Positions 10,746 through 19,445 of a stretch of DNA of 64,000 bases are shown here, in pieces; positions within the stretch are counted from its first letter, which is position 1; the number at the start of each line of letters is the position of its first letter. The notes below the pieces were generated by a model, which saw only the letters and a list, made by a program, of their open reading frames with translations, had not been told where the DNA came from and did no database searches. The stretch is from CAUJIW01 sp963205175. Lineage in GTDB: Bacteria; Pseudomonadota; Alphaproteobacteria; Sphingomonadales; Sphingomonadaceae. The stretch is from NCBI GenBank assembly GCA_041060555.1, contig JBEUDS010000002.1, one strand, 5' to 3'. The position numbers were made by a program, and so were the translations under genes.

Positions 10746-10810
10746 GCTTGGCCGGCGGGCAGGGCGCGACGCCCGCCCGCCATCCACCTTTTCTCGAACG
10801 GAGAAGGCTT

Positions 10811-11089
10811 ATGGCCAAGGAAGAACTATTGCCCTTCGAAGGGCTGGTGATCGAGGTGCTGCCGGACGCGCGCTTTCGCGTCGAGCTGGACAGCGGCCAC
10901 ACGGTGATCGCCTACACCGCCGGCAAGATGAAGAAGAACCGCATCAAGACCCTGGCGGGTGACCGCGTGACTGTCGAGATGTCGCCCTACGACCTCGACA
11001 AGGGGCGCCTGGTGTTCCGTCACAAGGACGAGCGCTCGATGGCGGCGACCGGCCGTCCGCCGGCGCGCGGGCAGTTCAAGCGGCGCTGA
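10811..11089 (+). CDS. infA: Translation initiation factor IF-1
   Basis: A 92-residue OB-fold protein that binds the A site of the 30S subunit during initiation. The core from EGLVIEVLPDARFRVELDSG to VEMSPYDLDKGRLVFRHKD matches IF-1. The C-terminus has about 20 extra basic residues (RPPARGQFKRR) beyond the usual 72-residue form. This tail occurs in some proteobacterial copies. The ATG at 10811 is preceded by GGAGAAGG. It follows cspA closely. A second infA copy elsewhere in the genome is possible. Confidence 0.9.
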   Translation: MAKEELLPFEGLVIEVLPDARFRVELDSGHTVIAYTAGKMKKNRIKTLAGDRVTVEMSPYDLDKGRLVFRHKDERSMAATGRPPARGQFKRR

Positions 11090-11191
11090 GGCGCGGTGAG
11101 CCGGCCCGGGGCTGCTCACCAGCTGGATAGTCAAATCCGATTATTTTAGCCTTTTACTAATTTTCAGTCGCTATCTGTTTGGATAACGACT

Positions 11192-11222
11192 GGGGACGCA
11201 TCCCCTGAGAGCATAGGGGATG
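11192..11222 (+). promoter_or_regulatory. Mutually exclusive hairpins over the ribosome site
   Basis: CATCCCC (11199-11205) is complementary to GGGGATG (11216-11222), which contains the ribosome-binding sequence and one ATG of the next gene. The same TCCCC can instead pair with GGGGA at 11192-11196 across a 4-base loop. The two pairings cannot coexist, so the leader could switch between a closed and an open ribosome site. Confidence 0.4.
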
Positions 11223-11228
11223 ACCACG

Positions 11229-12728
11229 ATGCCGCTTCGGGCCGAGTTGCAACTCAAGCCATATGGCGAACATCTGGAGGTGGAGGCGACAGCCAACGCC
11301 GTGCAGGAGCGCGAGCTGTTTGCCCGGTTGATCGATCATGCGCCCGATGCGTTGGTCCTGGTGGATGAAGCGGCCTGCATCGTGCTTGCCAATACCCAGT
11401 GCGAGCGGCTGTTCGGCTACAGCCAGGAAGAACTGGTGGGGGCCTCCATCGAGCTGCTGGTGCCGGAATCGCTGCGCGCCCGTCATGTTGGCTACCGCAA
11501 CGGCTTCAAGCGCGATTCGACGCCGCGCCCGATGGGCCAGACCCAGGATCTGCTCGCCCGCGCGCGTGATGGCCGGCTGATCCCGGTCGAGATCGGGCTC
11601 AGCCCGATTTCCATGGGCGACTCCCGGCTGATCCTCGCCTCGGTGCGCGATGTTACCGAAAGGCGAGCCCTTCAGGGCGAGCTGGCGCAGGCCAAGAACG
11701 CGCTGGAGGCCAAGGTGGCTGAATTGCAGTTCGTCTCCCGGCGGCTGGAACAGCAGGCCGCCGATGCGATCGCCATGGCCGAGGAGCTGCACGAGGCCCG
11801 CTTCATGCTGCATGACGCGGTGGACAGCATCAGCGAGGGCTTCGCGTTGTGGAGCGCCGACGATCATCTGCTGCACTACAATCAACGGCTGGTCAGCCTG
11901 TTCGCCGGGGTCGAGCCGATCATCCGGCCGGGCATCGGCTTTGCGGAGCTGATGACGAGGGGCAAGGAGCAGCGGATCTTCGCGCCGCTGGCACCGGAGG
12001 TGCTGGAGCGCACCCGCGCCCGCATGGCCGGCCACCGGACCGGTGGCTGTTATGAACTGCCGCTGGCGAGCGGCCGCTGGCTGCAGGTCACGGAGCGCGC
12101 GACCCCCTCGGGCCATCTGGTGGCGATCGTCACCGATATCACCGACCACAAGGCGGAAACGACGGCGATTGCGCGGCTGGCCCACCAGGACCCGCTCACC
12201 GGCCTGCCCAACCGGCTGGCCTTCCAGGCGCAGTTCAAGGCGGCGCTGGCCGGCCGCGACCCCAGCGGGGCCTGCATCGGGTTGCTGATGCTCGACCTTG
12301 ATCGGTTCAAGCCGGTCAATGACAGTTTCGGCCATGCCGTTGGTGACGAGCTGCTGCGGCAGGTGGCGGCACGGCTGGCCGCCACTCTTGGTGCGCGGGG
12401 CAGTCCGGCTCGGCTGGGCGGCGATGAATTCGCTGTCATTCTGCCGGCCGTCGGTTGTGTCGACGACGTGCGAACGGTGGCGCGACGGCTGATCGCCGCT
12501 TTCGCCGCGCCCTTTCTGGTCGAGGGGCGACTGGTGGAGATTGGCGTCAGCATCGGGGCGTCGCTCTACCCGCTGCATACCGATGATCCGGAACGGTTGC
12601 TGCGGCTGGCCGACATCGCGCTTTATCAGGCCAAGGACGGCGGCCGGAGCCGGCTGTGCGTCTATGGTGACGCGAGCGAGGCGGTGGCGCGGTCCGGCGG
12701 CGCATCGTCGTCCGACTATATCATCTGA
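11229..12728 (+). CDS. Diguanylate cyclase with two PAS domains
   Basis: A roughly 499-residue soluble enzyme that makes cyclic di-GMP from two GTP. A PAS domain (about residues 25-140; LFARLIDHAPDALVLVDEAA) is followed by a short coiled coil. A second PAS-like domain follows (residues 195-310; DSISEGFALWSADDHLLHYN). The C-terminal GGDEF domain (from about 320) carries an intact active site in RLGGDEFAVILP. The upstream RxxD product-inhibition site is not evident. ATG 11229 is preferred because AGGGG lies 9 bases before it; ATG 11220 directly abuts that site. It sits where infC often lies, directly upstream of rpmI. Confidence 0.88.
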   Translation: MPLRAELQLKPYGEHLEVEATANAVQERELFARLIDHAPDALVLVDEAACIVLANTQCERLFGYSQEELVGASIELLVPESLRARHVGYRNGFKRDSTPRPMGQTQDLLARARDGRLIPVEIGLSPISMGDSRLILASVRDVTERRALQGELAQAKNALEAKVAELQFVSRRLEQQAADAIAMAEELHEARFMLHDAVDSISEGFALWSADDHLLHYNQRLVSLFAGVEPIIRPGIGFAELMTRGKEQRIFAPLAPEVLERTRARMAGHRTGGCYELPLASGRWLQVTERATPSGHLVAIVTDITDHKAETTAIARLAHQDPLTGLPNRLAFQAQFKAALAGRDPSGACIGLLMLDLDRFKPVNDSFGHAVGDELLRQVAARLAATLGARGSPARLGGDEFAVILPAVGCVDDVRTVARRLIAAFAAPFLVEGRLVEIGVSIGASLYPLHTDDPERLLRLADIALYQAKDGGRSRLCVYGDASEAVARSGGASSSDYII

Positions 12729-12754
12729 CGGCGGGGGCGGGCGCAACTGTCGCC

Positions 12755-12783
12755 TTGCCTCGCCCGGTGGTCTTGTGTATAGC
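12755..12783 (+). promoter_or_regulatory. Putative promoter of rpmI-rplT
   Basis: TTGCCT (12755-12760) and TATAGC (12778-12783) are separated by exactly 17 bases. This gives a leader of about 90 bases before rpmI. TATAGC-type -10 elements are common at alphaproteobacterial ribosomal genes. Confidence 0.5.
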
Positions 12784-12882
12784 CCCTGCCTTCGTGGGAT
12801 CGCCCGGCCGGTATGGGCTGCCGTGGCGATCTGTAACGCGACTCTAGACGGGGACTGTCAAGTCCTTAGGAGGTAATGCAAA

Positions 12883-13086
12883 ATGCCCAAGTTGAAGACC
12901 AAGAGCGGGGTCAAGAAGCGTTTCAAGATCACCGCCACCGGCAAGATCAAGCATGGTGTCGCCGGCAAGCGCCACCGCCTGATCAGCCACACCGCCAACT
13001 ATATCCGTCAGAACCGCGGCACGTCCGTGCTCTCCGACGCCGATACGCGCACCGTGAAAAAGTGGGCGCCCTACGGGCTCGATTGA
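12883..13086 (+). CDS. rpmI: 50S ribosomal protein L35
   Basis: A 67-residue, very basic ribosomal protein of the large subunit. It starts MPKLKTKSGVKKRFK and contains the conserved GKRHRLISHT. The start has a perfect AGGAGG ribosome site. rplT follows after 22 bases, giving the conserved rpmI-rplT pair. infC, the usual first gene of this operon, is absent immediately upstream. Confidence 0.97.
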   Translation: MPKLKTKSGVKKRFKITATGKIKHGVAGKRHRLISHTANYIRQNRGTSVLSDADTRTVKKWAPYGLD

Positions 13087-13108
13087 GACAGGCTAGAGGA
13101 GAACTGAC

Positions 13109-13471
13109 ATGGCACGTGTGAAGCGCGGTCAAGCCGCTCATGCCCGTCACAAGCGGGTTCTGGACGCAGCGAAGGGCTATTATGGCCGCCGCAAGTCCAC
13201 CATCAAGGTTGCGCGTCAGGCGGTCGAGAAGGCCGGCCAGTACGCTTATCGCGATCGCAAGGCGAAGAAGCGCACGTTCCGGGCGCTCTGGATCCAGCGC
13301 ATCAATGCCGGTTGCCGCGAGCTGGGCATGACCTACGGTCGTTTCATGAACGGCCTGAAGCTGGCCGGCATCGAGGTCGACCGCAAGGTGCTCTCGGACA
13401 TCGCCACCCGCGAACCGGCAAGCTTCAAGGCGCTCGTCGAAAAGGCGCAGTCGGCCCTGAGCGCGGCGTAA
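13109..13471 (+). CDS. rplT: 50S ribosomal protein L20
   Basis: A 120-residue basic protein needed early in assembly of the large subunit. The conserved segments RVKRGQAAHARHKRVL near the N-terminus and RQAVEKAGQYAYRDRKAKKR in the middle are both intact. In enterobacteria L20 represses its own operon by binding the leader RNA; whether this happens here cannot be seen. A strong hairpin follows before pheS. Confidence 0.97.
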   Translation: MARVKRGQAAHARHKRVLDAAKGYYGRRKSTIKVARQAVEKAGQYAYRDRKAKKRTFRALWIQRINAGCRELGMTYGRFMNGLKLAGIEVDRKVLSDIATREPASFKALVEKAQSALSAA

Positions 13472-13503
13472 GCCGTTTTCCCGAGTTTCTCGGTATAGCG
13501 TTG

Positions 13504-13530
13504 AGGGGTCCGTGCGTCGCGCGGACCCCT
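13504..13530 (+). terminator. Hairpin between rplT and pheS
   Basis: AGGGGTCCG pairs perfectly with CGGACCCCT (9 bp, 9-base loop) and is followed by TGTCGTTTGT. The T-rich tail is interrupted, so it may terminate only part of transcription or act as an attenuator in front of pheS/pheT. Confidence 0.6.
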
Positions 13531-13552
13531 TGTCGTTTGTCTGGACCAGATC

Positions 13553-14629
13553 ATGACCGATATCCAATCGCTCGAAACCGAGCTGCTGGGCGCCATCGCG
13601 GCGGCCGGCACCCTTGCCGACCTTGAGGACATCCGCGTCAAGGCGCTGGGCAAGTCCGGCAGCGTCACCGCGCTGCTCAAGACGCTGGGCAGCCTCAGCC
13701 CTGAGGAGCGGCAGGTCAAAGGCCCGCGGTTCAATGGCCTGCGCGAGCAGGTGACGGCGGCGCTGACCGACCGCAAGGCGGCGCTGGAGACGGCGGCGCT
13801 GGACGCGCGGCTGGCCAGCGAGCGGGTCGACGTGACGCTGAACCCGCCGCTGGCGCCCCGGGGGTCGATCCACCCGATCAGCCAGGTGATGGACGAGCTG
13901 ACCGAGATTTTCGCCGACCTCGGCTTCTCGGTGGCGGAAGGCCCGGAGATCGAGACCGACTGGCACAATTTCACCGCGCTCAACATCCCGCCGGAGCATC
14001 CGGCGCGCGCGATGCACGACACCTTCTACTTCCCGCCCGACGACAAGGGCGAGCGGCATGTGCTGCGCACCCACACCTCGCCGGTGCAGGTGCGGACCAT
14101 GCTGGAAAGCAAGCCGCCGCTGCGGATCATCGCGCCGGGGCGGGTCTATCGCTGCGATTCCGATGCCACCCACACGCCGATGTTCCATCAGGTGGAAGGG
14201 CTGGTGATCGGCCGCGACATCACCATGGCCCACCTGAAGTGGACGCTGGAGACCTTCGTCAAGGCGTTCTTCGAGGTCGACCATGTGACCATGCGACTGC
14301 GGCCCAGCTACTTCCCGTTCACCGAGCCGTCGGCCGAGGTCGACGTGCAGTGCTCCTGGTCCGGTGGCGAGCTGAAGGTCGGCGAGGGCAGCGACTGGCT
14401 GGAGATTCTCGGCTGCGGCATGGTCAATCCGCATGTGCTGGAAGCCTGCAACCTTGATCCCGACGAGTGGCAGGGCTTCGCCTTCGGCTGTGGCGTCGAC
14501 CGGCTGGCGATGCTGAAGTACGGCATGACCGACCTGCGCGCCTTTTTCGACGCCGACCTGCGCTGGCTGCGGCATTACGGTTTCAGTTTTCTCGACGTTC
14601 CGACGCTGTCGGGGGGAGTGGGGGCATGA
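13553..14629 (+). CDS. pheS: Phenylalanine-tRNA ligase alpha subunit
   Basis: A 358-residue class II aminoacyl-tRNA synthetase subunit, the catalytic half of the alpha2-beta2 enzyme that charges tRNA-Phe. The N-terminal coiled coil is followed by the catalytic domain, with motif 2 around GRVYRCDSDATHTPMFHQVE and motif 3 around FGCGVDRLAMLKYG. The conserved FNxLxxPxxHPAR region is also present (FTALNIPPEHPARAMHDTFY). The stop codon overlaps the pheT start as ATGA, indicating translational coupling. Confidence 0.96.
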   Translation: MTDIQSLETELLGAIAAAGTLADLEDIRVKALGKSGSVTALLKTLGSLSPEERQVKGPRFNGLREQVTAALTDRKAALETAALDARLASERVDVTLNPPLAPRGSIHPISQVMDELTEIFADLGFSVAEGPEIETDWHNFTALNIPPEHPARAMHDTFYFPPDDKGERHVLRTHTSPVQVRTMLESKPPLRIIAPGRVYRCDSDATHTPMFHQVEGLVIGRDITMAHLKWTLETFVKAFFEVDHVTMRLRPSYFPFTEPSAEVDVQCSWSGGELKVGEGSDWLEILGCGMVNPHVLEACNLDPDEWQGFAFGCGVDRLAMLKYGMTDLRAFFDADLRWLRHYGFSFLDVPTLSGGVGA

Positions 14630-17004
14630 AGTTCACCCTGTCCTGGCTGAAGGACCATCTCGATACCGATGCCTCGCTCGACGACATCGCCACGGCGCTG
14701 GTGCGTCTGGGCCTGGAGGTCGAGGGCATCGAGAACCCGGCCGACAAGCTGGCCGCCTTCACCATCGCCCATGTGCTGGAGGCCGAACCGCACCCCAATG
14801 CCGACAAGCTCAGGGTGCTGAAGGTGGATACCGGCGCCGGCGAGCCGGTGCAGGTGGTGTGCGGCGCCCCCAACGCGCGGGCGGGCATGAAGGCGGTGTT
14901 CGGCGCGCCCGGCGCCTATGTGCCGGGCCTCGATGTCACCCTCAAGATCTCGGCCATCCGTGGCGTCGAGAGCCGGGGCATGATGTGCTCGGGCCGCGAG
15001 CTGGAACTCTCCAGCGACCACGAGGGCATCCTCGACCTGCCGGCCGACGCGCCGGTGGGCGCGCGCTATGTCGACTGGATCGGTCTCAACGATCCGGTCA
15101 TCGACGTCGCCATCACGCCGAACCGGCAGGACTGCCTGGGTGTCGCCGGCATTGCCCGCGATCTGGCGGCCGCCGGGCTCGGCACCCTCAAAACGCCGGC
15201 GGTCGAACCGGTGGCGGGCGTCTTCGCCAACCCGGTGCCGATCGCCATCACCGACACGGAAGGCTGCCCGGCCTTTCTCGGCCGGCTGGTGCGCGGGGTG
15301 ACCAACGGCCCGTCGCCGGACTGGCTGCGCAAGCGGCTGACCGCCATCGGCCTGCGGCCGATCTCGGCGCTGGTCGACGTCACCCAGTATGTCATGATCG
15401 ATCGCGGCCGGCCGCTGCACGTCTATGACCTCGCCAAGCTCACCGGCGGGCTGACCGCCCGGCGCGCGGGCGAGGGCGAGCAGCTGCTGGCCCTCAACGG
15501 CAAGAGCTACACGCTCGACCCGTCGGTGACGGTGATCGCCGACGACGCGGTGGCGCACGGCATCGCCGGCGTCATGGGCGGTGAGCACAGCGGCTGCACC
15601 GAGGCGACCACCGACGTCGTGATCGAGTGCGCCTGGTTCGACCCGGTGCGCATTGGCGCCACCGGCCGCAGGCTCGGCCTGACCTCGGACGCGCGCGCCC
15701 GCTTCGAGCGCGGCATCGACCCCGCCTTCGTGGCGCCGGGCATGGAGCTGGCGACGCGGATGATCCTCGACCTGTGTGGCGGCGAGGCCTCGGCCGTCAC
15801 CACCGCCGGCGCCGTGCCGGCGTGCGACAAGGTGGTAAGCTATCGCCCGGCCCGGGTGGCGAGCCTGGGTGGCGTCGATGTCGACGCCGGCACCCAGCGC
15901 GACATCCTGACCCGGCTCGGCTTCACCGTCGAGGGCGACGGTGACGTCTGGTCGGTGCGGGTGCCGAGCTGGCGGCGCGACGTTGATGGCGAGCCGGACC
16001 TGGTGGAAGAAGTGCTGCGGCTGGTGGGGCTGGACGCCGTGCCGTCGACGCCGCTGCCGCGCCCGGACGGGGTGGCGCGGCCGACGGCGACGCTGGCGCA
16101 GCTGCGGGCGCGTCGGGCGCGCCGGGCGGCCGCCGCGCGCGGCTTCAACGAGGCGGTGACCTGGAGCTTTGTCGCGCCGGCCGAAGCGGCACCGTTTGGC
16201 GGTGGCACGCACACGCTGGATAACCCGATCTCGGCCGAACTTGCCGTGATGCGGCCGTCGCTGCTGCCGGGGCTGGTGCGGGCGGCGGCGCGCAACCGCG
16301 ATCGCGGCGCCACGACGATCCGGCTGTTCGAGGTCGGCAAGCGATACCTCGCCGATGGCGAACGCCCGACGCTGGCGCTGGTCGCCACCGGCGAGAAGGG
16401 CGGTCGTCACTGGCAGACCGGGGCCGCGACCGGCTTCGACGTCTACGACGCCAAGGCCGAGGCGCTGGCGGTGCTGGAGGCGGCCGGCGCGCCGGTCGAC
16501 CGCGTGCAGACCACGGCGGACGCGCCGGGCTGGTTCCACCCCGGCCGCTCGGGCTCGCTGCGGCTCGATCCGCGCAACCCGCTGGCCCATTTCGGCGAGC
16601 TGCATCCGGCGGTGGCGCGCGCGCTCGACATCAAGGGCACGGTGGTGGCGGTGGAGGTCTATCTCGACGCCATTCCAGCGCCCAAGGCGGTCAGGCGGGC
16701 GCGGCCGAAATATGCGCCCAGCGACCTGCAACCGGTGAGCCGCGACTTTGCTTTCATCGTCAAGGCCGAACTGGAAGCCGCCAGGCTGGTGCAGGCGGTC
16801 AGGGGCGCCGACAAGCAGGCGATCACGGCGGTCGAACTGTTCGACGTGTTCCAGGGCGCCGGCGTCGAACCGGGCATGAAGTCGCTGGCGGTGGCGGTGA
16901 CGCTGCAACCGGGGGCGGCCAGCTTTACCGAGGCCGATCTCGACGCGCTGTCGGCCAGGATCGTCGCCGCGGCGGCCAAAGTGGGCGCGACCCTGCGCGG
17001 CTGA
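14626..17004 (+). CDS. pheT: Phenylalanine-tRNA ligase beta subunit
   Basis: A 792-residue beta subunit with the full bacterial domain set. There is an N-terminal EMAP-like tRNA-binding OB fold (about residues 40-150, HPNADKLRVLKVDTG), then B3/B4 with the editing site. B5 follows (around residues 400-475), then a catalytic-like core and a C-terminal FDX-ACB anticodon-binding domain beginning near PSDLQPVSRDFAFIV. Length is normal. It overlaps pheS by 4 bases. A large open frame on the opposite strand is a GC-bias artefact and not a gene. Confidence 0.96.
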   Translation: MKFTLSWLKDHLDTDASLDDIATALVRLGLEVEGIENPADKLAAFTIAHVLEAEPHPNADKLRVLKVDTGAGEPVQVVCGAPNARAGMKAVFGAPGAYVPGLDVTLKISAIRGVESRGMMCSGRELELSSDHEGILDLPADAPVGARYVDWIGLNDPVIDVAITPNRQDCLGVAGIARDLAAAGLGTLKTPAVEPVAGVFANPVPIAITDTEGCPAFLGRLVRGVTNGPSPDWLRKRLTAIGLRPISALVDVTQYVMIDRGRPLHVYDLAKLTGGLTARRAGEGEQLLALNGKSYTLDPSVTVIADDAVAHGIAGVMGGEHSGCTEATTDVVIECAWFDPVRIGATGRRLGLTSDARARFERGIDPAFVAPGMELATRMILDLCGGEASAVTTAGAVPACDKVVSYRPARVASLGGVDVDAGTQRDILTRLGFTVEGDGDVWSVRVPSWRRDVDGEPDLVEEVLRLVGLDAVPSTPLPRPDGVARPTATLAQLRARRARRAAAARGFNEAVTWSFVAPAEAAPFGGGTHTLDNPISAELAVMRPSLLPGLVRAAARNRDRGATTIRLFEVGKRYLADGERPTLALVATGEKGGRHWQTGAATGFDVYDAKAEALAVLEAAGAPVDRVQTTADAPGWFHPGRSGSLRLDPRNPLAHFGELHPAVARALDIKGTVVAVEVYLDAIPAPKAVRRARPKYAPSDLQPVSRDFAFIVKAELEAARLVQAVRGADKQAITAVELFDVFQGAGVEPGMKSLAVAVTLQPGAASFTEADLDALSARIVAAAAKVGATLRG

Positions 17005-17032
17005 GCCTGAACGGCGGGTTGCCTGGGGCGGC

Positions 17033-18238
17033 TCAGACCTGCTCGGGCAGCCGGTCATCCTCGCTGGAGGCCAGCCGCACGGCATCGCGGCCGGCGTGCT
17101 TGACGGCGTAGGTCGCCTGATCGGCGCGGTAGAGCGTCACGTCCGGGGTGACGTCGAAGTCGAAATCGACCTCGGCGACGCCGATGCTGGCGGTCAGCCG
17201 GATGGCCTCGCCATTCCAGATCACCGGGGTTTCGCGCAGCAGCGTCAGGAAGCGGTGGGCCGATGGCAGGGCCTGGCTCGCCGGCGCGTGGATGACGACG
17301 ACGAACTCCTCGCCGCCGAAGCGGGCGATGAGGTCGGTCTCGCGGCGGAAATGATCGCGCAGCAGGCTGGCGACATGGGCGAGGCAATGATCGCCGGCCT
17401 GGTGACCGTGGGTGTCGTTGATCTGCTTGAAATGGTCGAGGTCGATCATCAGCAGCGCCAGCGGCGTGCGCTGGCGGCGGGCCTCGTGCCAGGCCTGGTG
17501 CCATGCAAGGTCGAGGCGCCGGCGGTTGCCAAGGCCGGTCAGCGCGTCGGTGAGCGACAGCTGCTCGATCTCGCGCCGGCTTTCGATGAGCGCGTACTCG
17601 ATCTCCAGCTGGTGGCCGTACTCGGCGGTATAGCGCTTGAGCGACAGCAGCACGTAGATGCCGAAGATCGCCAGTGTCAGCATGAACGGCCGCAGCGATG
17701 GCACGGCCAGCGACAGCACGACGATGGCGGGCAGGAACAGCAGCGCGACGCTGGTCAGGGCCATGCGTGGCTTCATGGCGTAGGTCGGGCTGGTGGCGGC
17801 GCCATAGGCGACCGAGCAGATGATGGCGATCAGCACCGGCGGGGTGGGGGCGGCTTCGACCAGTCCCAGCCGGACGACGATCAGGCCCCAGGCCAGCGAG
17901 CCGATATGGATCAGCGCCCAGTGTCGCTTCTCCCAGCGCGCCAGTGCCGGTTCGAGCGCGCCCAGCGGTGCCCGGTGCCAGCGCCGCGCCAGCAGCAGGA
18001 TCGCGAACACGCTCACCACGATGATCGCTTCCGACGGGCTCCGGGTCAGCAGGTCGCCGGTCCAGATCAGCACCAGGCAGCCGGCGAGGTAGAAGGGAAT
18101 GCCAACCAGGGAGCGGGCGTAGAGATCGCGCCACGCCCGGCGGCGGCCATATTCTTTCAGCGAGGCAGCTTCTGTATTCGGCACGCGCACACCCGACTCC
18201 GACCGGTCCCGAGGCGATGCAACGGGGGCGTGATGCAT
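17033..18238 (-). CDS. Membrane-bound diguanylate cyclase
   Basis: A 401-residue protein with a short N-terminal tail and about six hydrophobic segments between residues 40 and 205. A linker helix leads into a GGDEF domain (residues 225-390). The active-site motif is GGEEF (RFGGEEFVVVIHAP) and LTDALTGLGNRRRLD marks the domain entry, so cyclic di-GMP synthesis is expected. The membrane part probably senses an unknown signal. Together with the PAS cyclase at 11.2 kb it gives two c-di-GMP producers in this window. The gene is alone and convergent with pheT. Confidence 0.88.
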   Translation of the reverse strand: MHHAPVASPRDRSESGVRVPNTEAASLKEYGRRRAWRDLYARSLVGIPFYLAGCLVLIWTGDLLTRSPSEAIIVVSVFAILLLARRWHRAPLGALEPALARWEKRHWALIHIGSLAWGLIVVRLGLVEAAPTPPVLIAIICSVAYGAATSPTYAMKPRMALTSVALLFLPAIVVLSLAVPSLRPFMLTLAIFGIYVLLSLKRYTAEYGHQLEIEYALIESRREIEQLSLTDALTGLGNRRRLDLAWHQAWHEARRQRTPLALLMIDLDHFKQINDTHGHQAGDHCLAHVASLLRDHFRRETDLIARFGGEEFVVVIHAPASQALPSAHRFLTLLRETPVIWNGEAIRLTASIGVAEVDFDFDVTPDVTLYRADQATYAVKHAGRDAVRLASSEDDRLPEQV

Positions 18239-18340
18239 CGGGAGCGATTCGTGTGGCGTTTATCGTTAACGCAACTCCCTTAACGTGGAATGAGCGGCAC
18301 GGGCCGTAAGGCCCGCCAGCGGCGATCGGGCGCAGCCGGT

Positions 18341-19291
18341 TCAGCGTTGCGGCGCCAGCCGCAGGCCGGGCTCCGGCCAGCGCACCCGGGCGAGTTTGCC
18401 GGTGGTGGACAGGCAGACCCAGGCATCGCGCATGTCCGTCCCGCCGAAGCAGATGTTGGTGGTCAGCAGGTCGGGGAAGGGGTGCCAGGTGATGGCGCCG
18501 GTCGCCGGGTCGACGCTAGCGATGCCCGGCCGCTCCACCAGCGTGCCGACGCAGATATTGCCGCTGGCGGTGACAGCCAGCGAATCGAGCAGGGTATGGC
18601 CGGGGAAGGAGGCGACCACCCGGCCCGGCACCAGCCCCGGCGGCGCCAGCTCGCCCGGCGCCACCACATCGAAGGCCAGCAGGTTGCGCTCGTGGGTCTG
18701 GGCGACATAGAGGGTGCGGCCGTCCGGCGACAGGCCGATGCCGTTGGGGCCGCCCAGCGGGTAGAGCGCGGCGCGGATCAGGCTGCCATCGGCCCGGGCG
18801 TAGTAGATGCCGCCATGGTCGGTGCCGGTGGCGCGGACCTTGCCGAGGTCGGTGAACCAGAAGCCGCCCTGGGCGTCGAACACGATGTCGTTGGGGCCCG
18901 ACAGCGGCCGGCCGTCGACATGATCGTACAGCCGCTCGACGGCGCCGGTGTCGAGGTCGATGCGCTCGATGCGGCCGACCTCGTAGTCGGCGGCGACACC
19001 GGCGGGCACCATCAGGCCGCCATGGTCGGGCCACTCGAAGCCGCCGTTGTTGCAGACATAGAGCTTGCCGTCGGGCCCCAGCGCGGCGCCGTTGGGGCCG
19101 CCGCCCGGCGTCGCCACCACCCGCCGGCGGCCATCGGGCCACAGTCGGGTGATCCGGCCGGTCTTGATCTCGACGACGACGACGCTGCCGTCGGCCAGCC
19201 ATACCGGCCCTTCGGGGAAGCCCAGCCCCTCGGCGACGATCTCCATGCCGGCGGCCAGCGCCGGCTCGTCGGACCTGTTCTCCATGTCCAT
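18341..19291 (-). CDS. SMP-30/gluconolactonase family protein
   Basis: A roughly 316-residue six-bladed beta-propeller of the SMP-30/gluconolaconase/LRE group, which hydrolyses lactones in a divalent-metal-dependent way. Propeller and metal-site motifs are visible: GLGFPEGPVWLADGSVVVVE near the start, NGAALGPDGKLYVCNNGG, LSGPNDIVFDAQGGFWFTD and GPNGIGLSPDGRTLYVAQT. It has no signal peptide. The GGGGGA site fits the ATG at 19291 better than the ATG at 19300. It is divergent from rmuC. Sugar-acid lactone hydrolysis is the usual role; the actual substrate is unknown. Confidence 0.85.
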   Translation of the reverse strand: MDMENRSDEPALAAGMEIVAEGLGFPEGPVWLADGSVVVVEIKTGRITRLWPDGRRRVVATPGGGPNGAALGPDGKLYVCNNGGFEWPDHGGLMVPAGVAADYEVGRIERIDLDTGAVERLYDHVDGRPLSGPNDIVFDAQGGFWFTDLGKVRATGTDHGGIYYARADGSLIRAALYPLGGPNGIGLSPDGRTLYVAQTHERNLLAFDVVAPGELAPPGLVPGRVVASFPGHTLLDSLAVTASGNICVGTLVERPGIASVDPATGAITWHPFPDLLTTNICFGGTDMRDAWVCLSTTGKLARVRWPEPGLRLAPQR

Positions 19292-19445
19292 CGATCTCAT
19301 CCCCCGCTATGGTTGCCCCGTGATGGCTGCCGGCCAGCGTGCCGCGCCGGCCCCGCGCCGGCAATGGGCGCCGGCGGGGGGGGATGACACGGGGCGTCAT
19401 TTTCCGCTTTCCTACAAGCCTGTCCGTGGGGTAGATGTTCGTCTT

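Noticed and set aside
14575..17085. An 836-codon open frame on the minus strand opposite pheT
   Set aside because: The plus strand encodes full-length PheT. The antisense frame gives His/Arg/Gln-rich low-complexity protein, an effect of third-position GC bias.
18266..18284. TTAAC pair upstream of the membrane diguanylate cyclase as a CtrA site
   Set aside because: The half-sites are separated by 10 bases rather than the 7 expected for CtrA.
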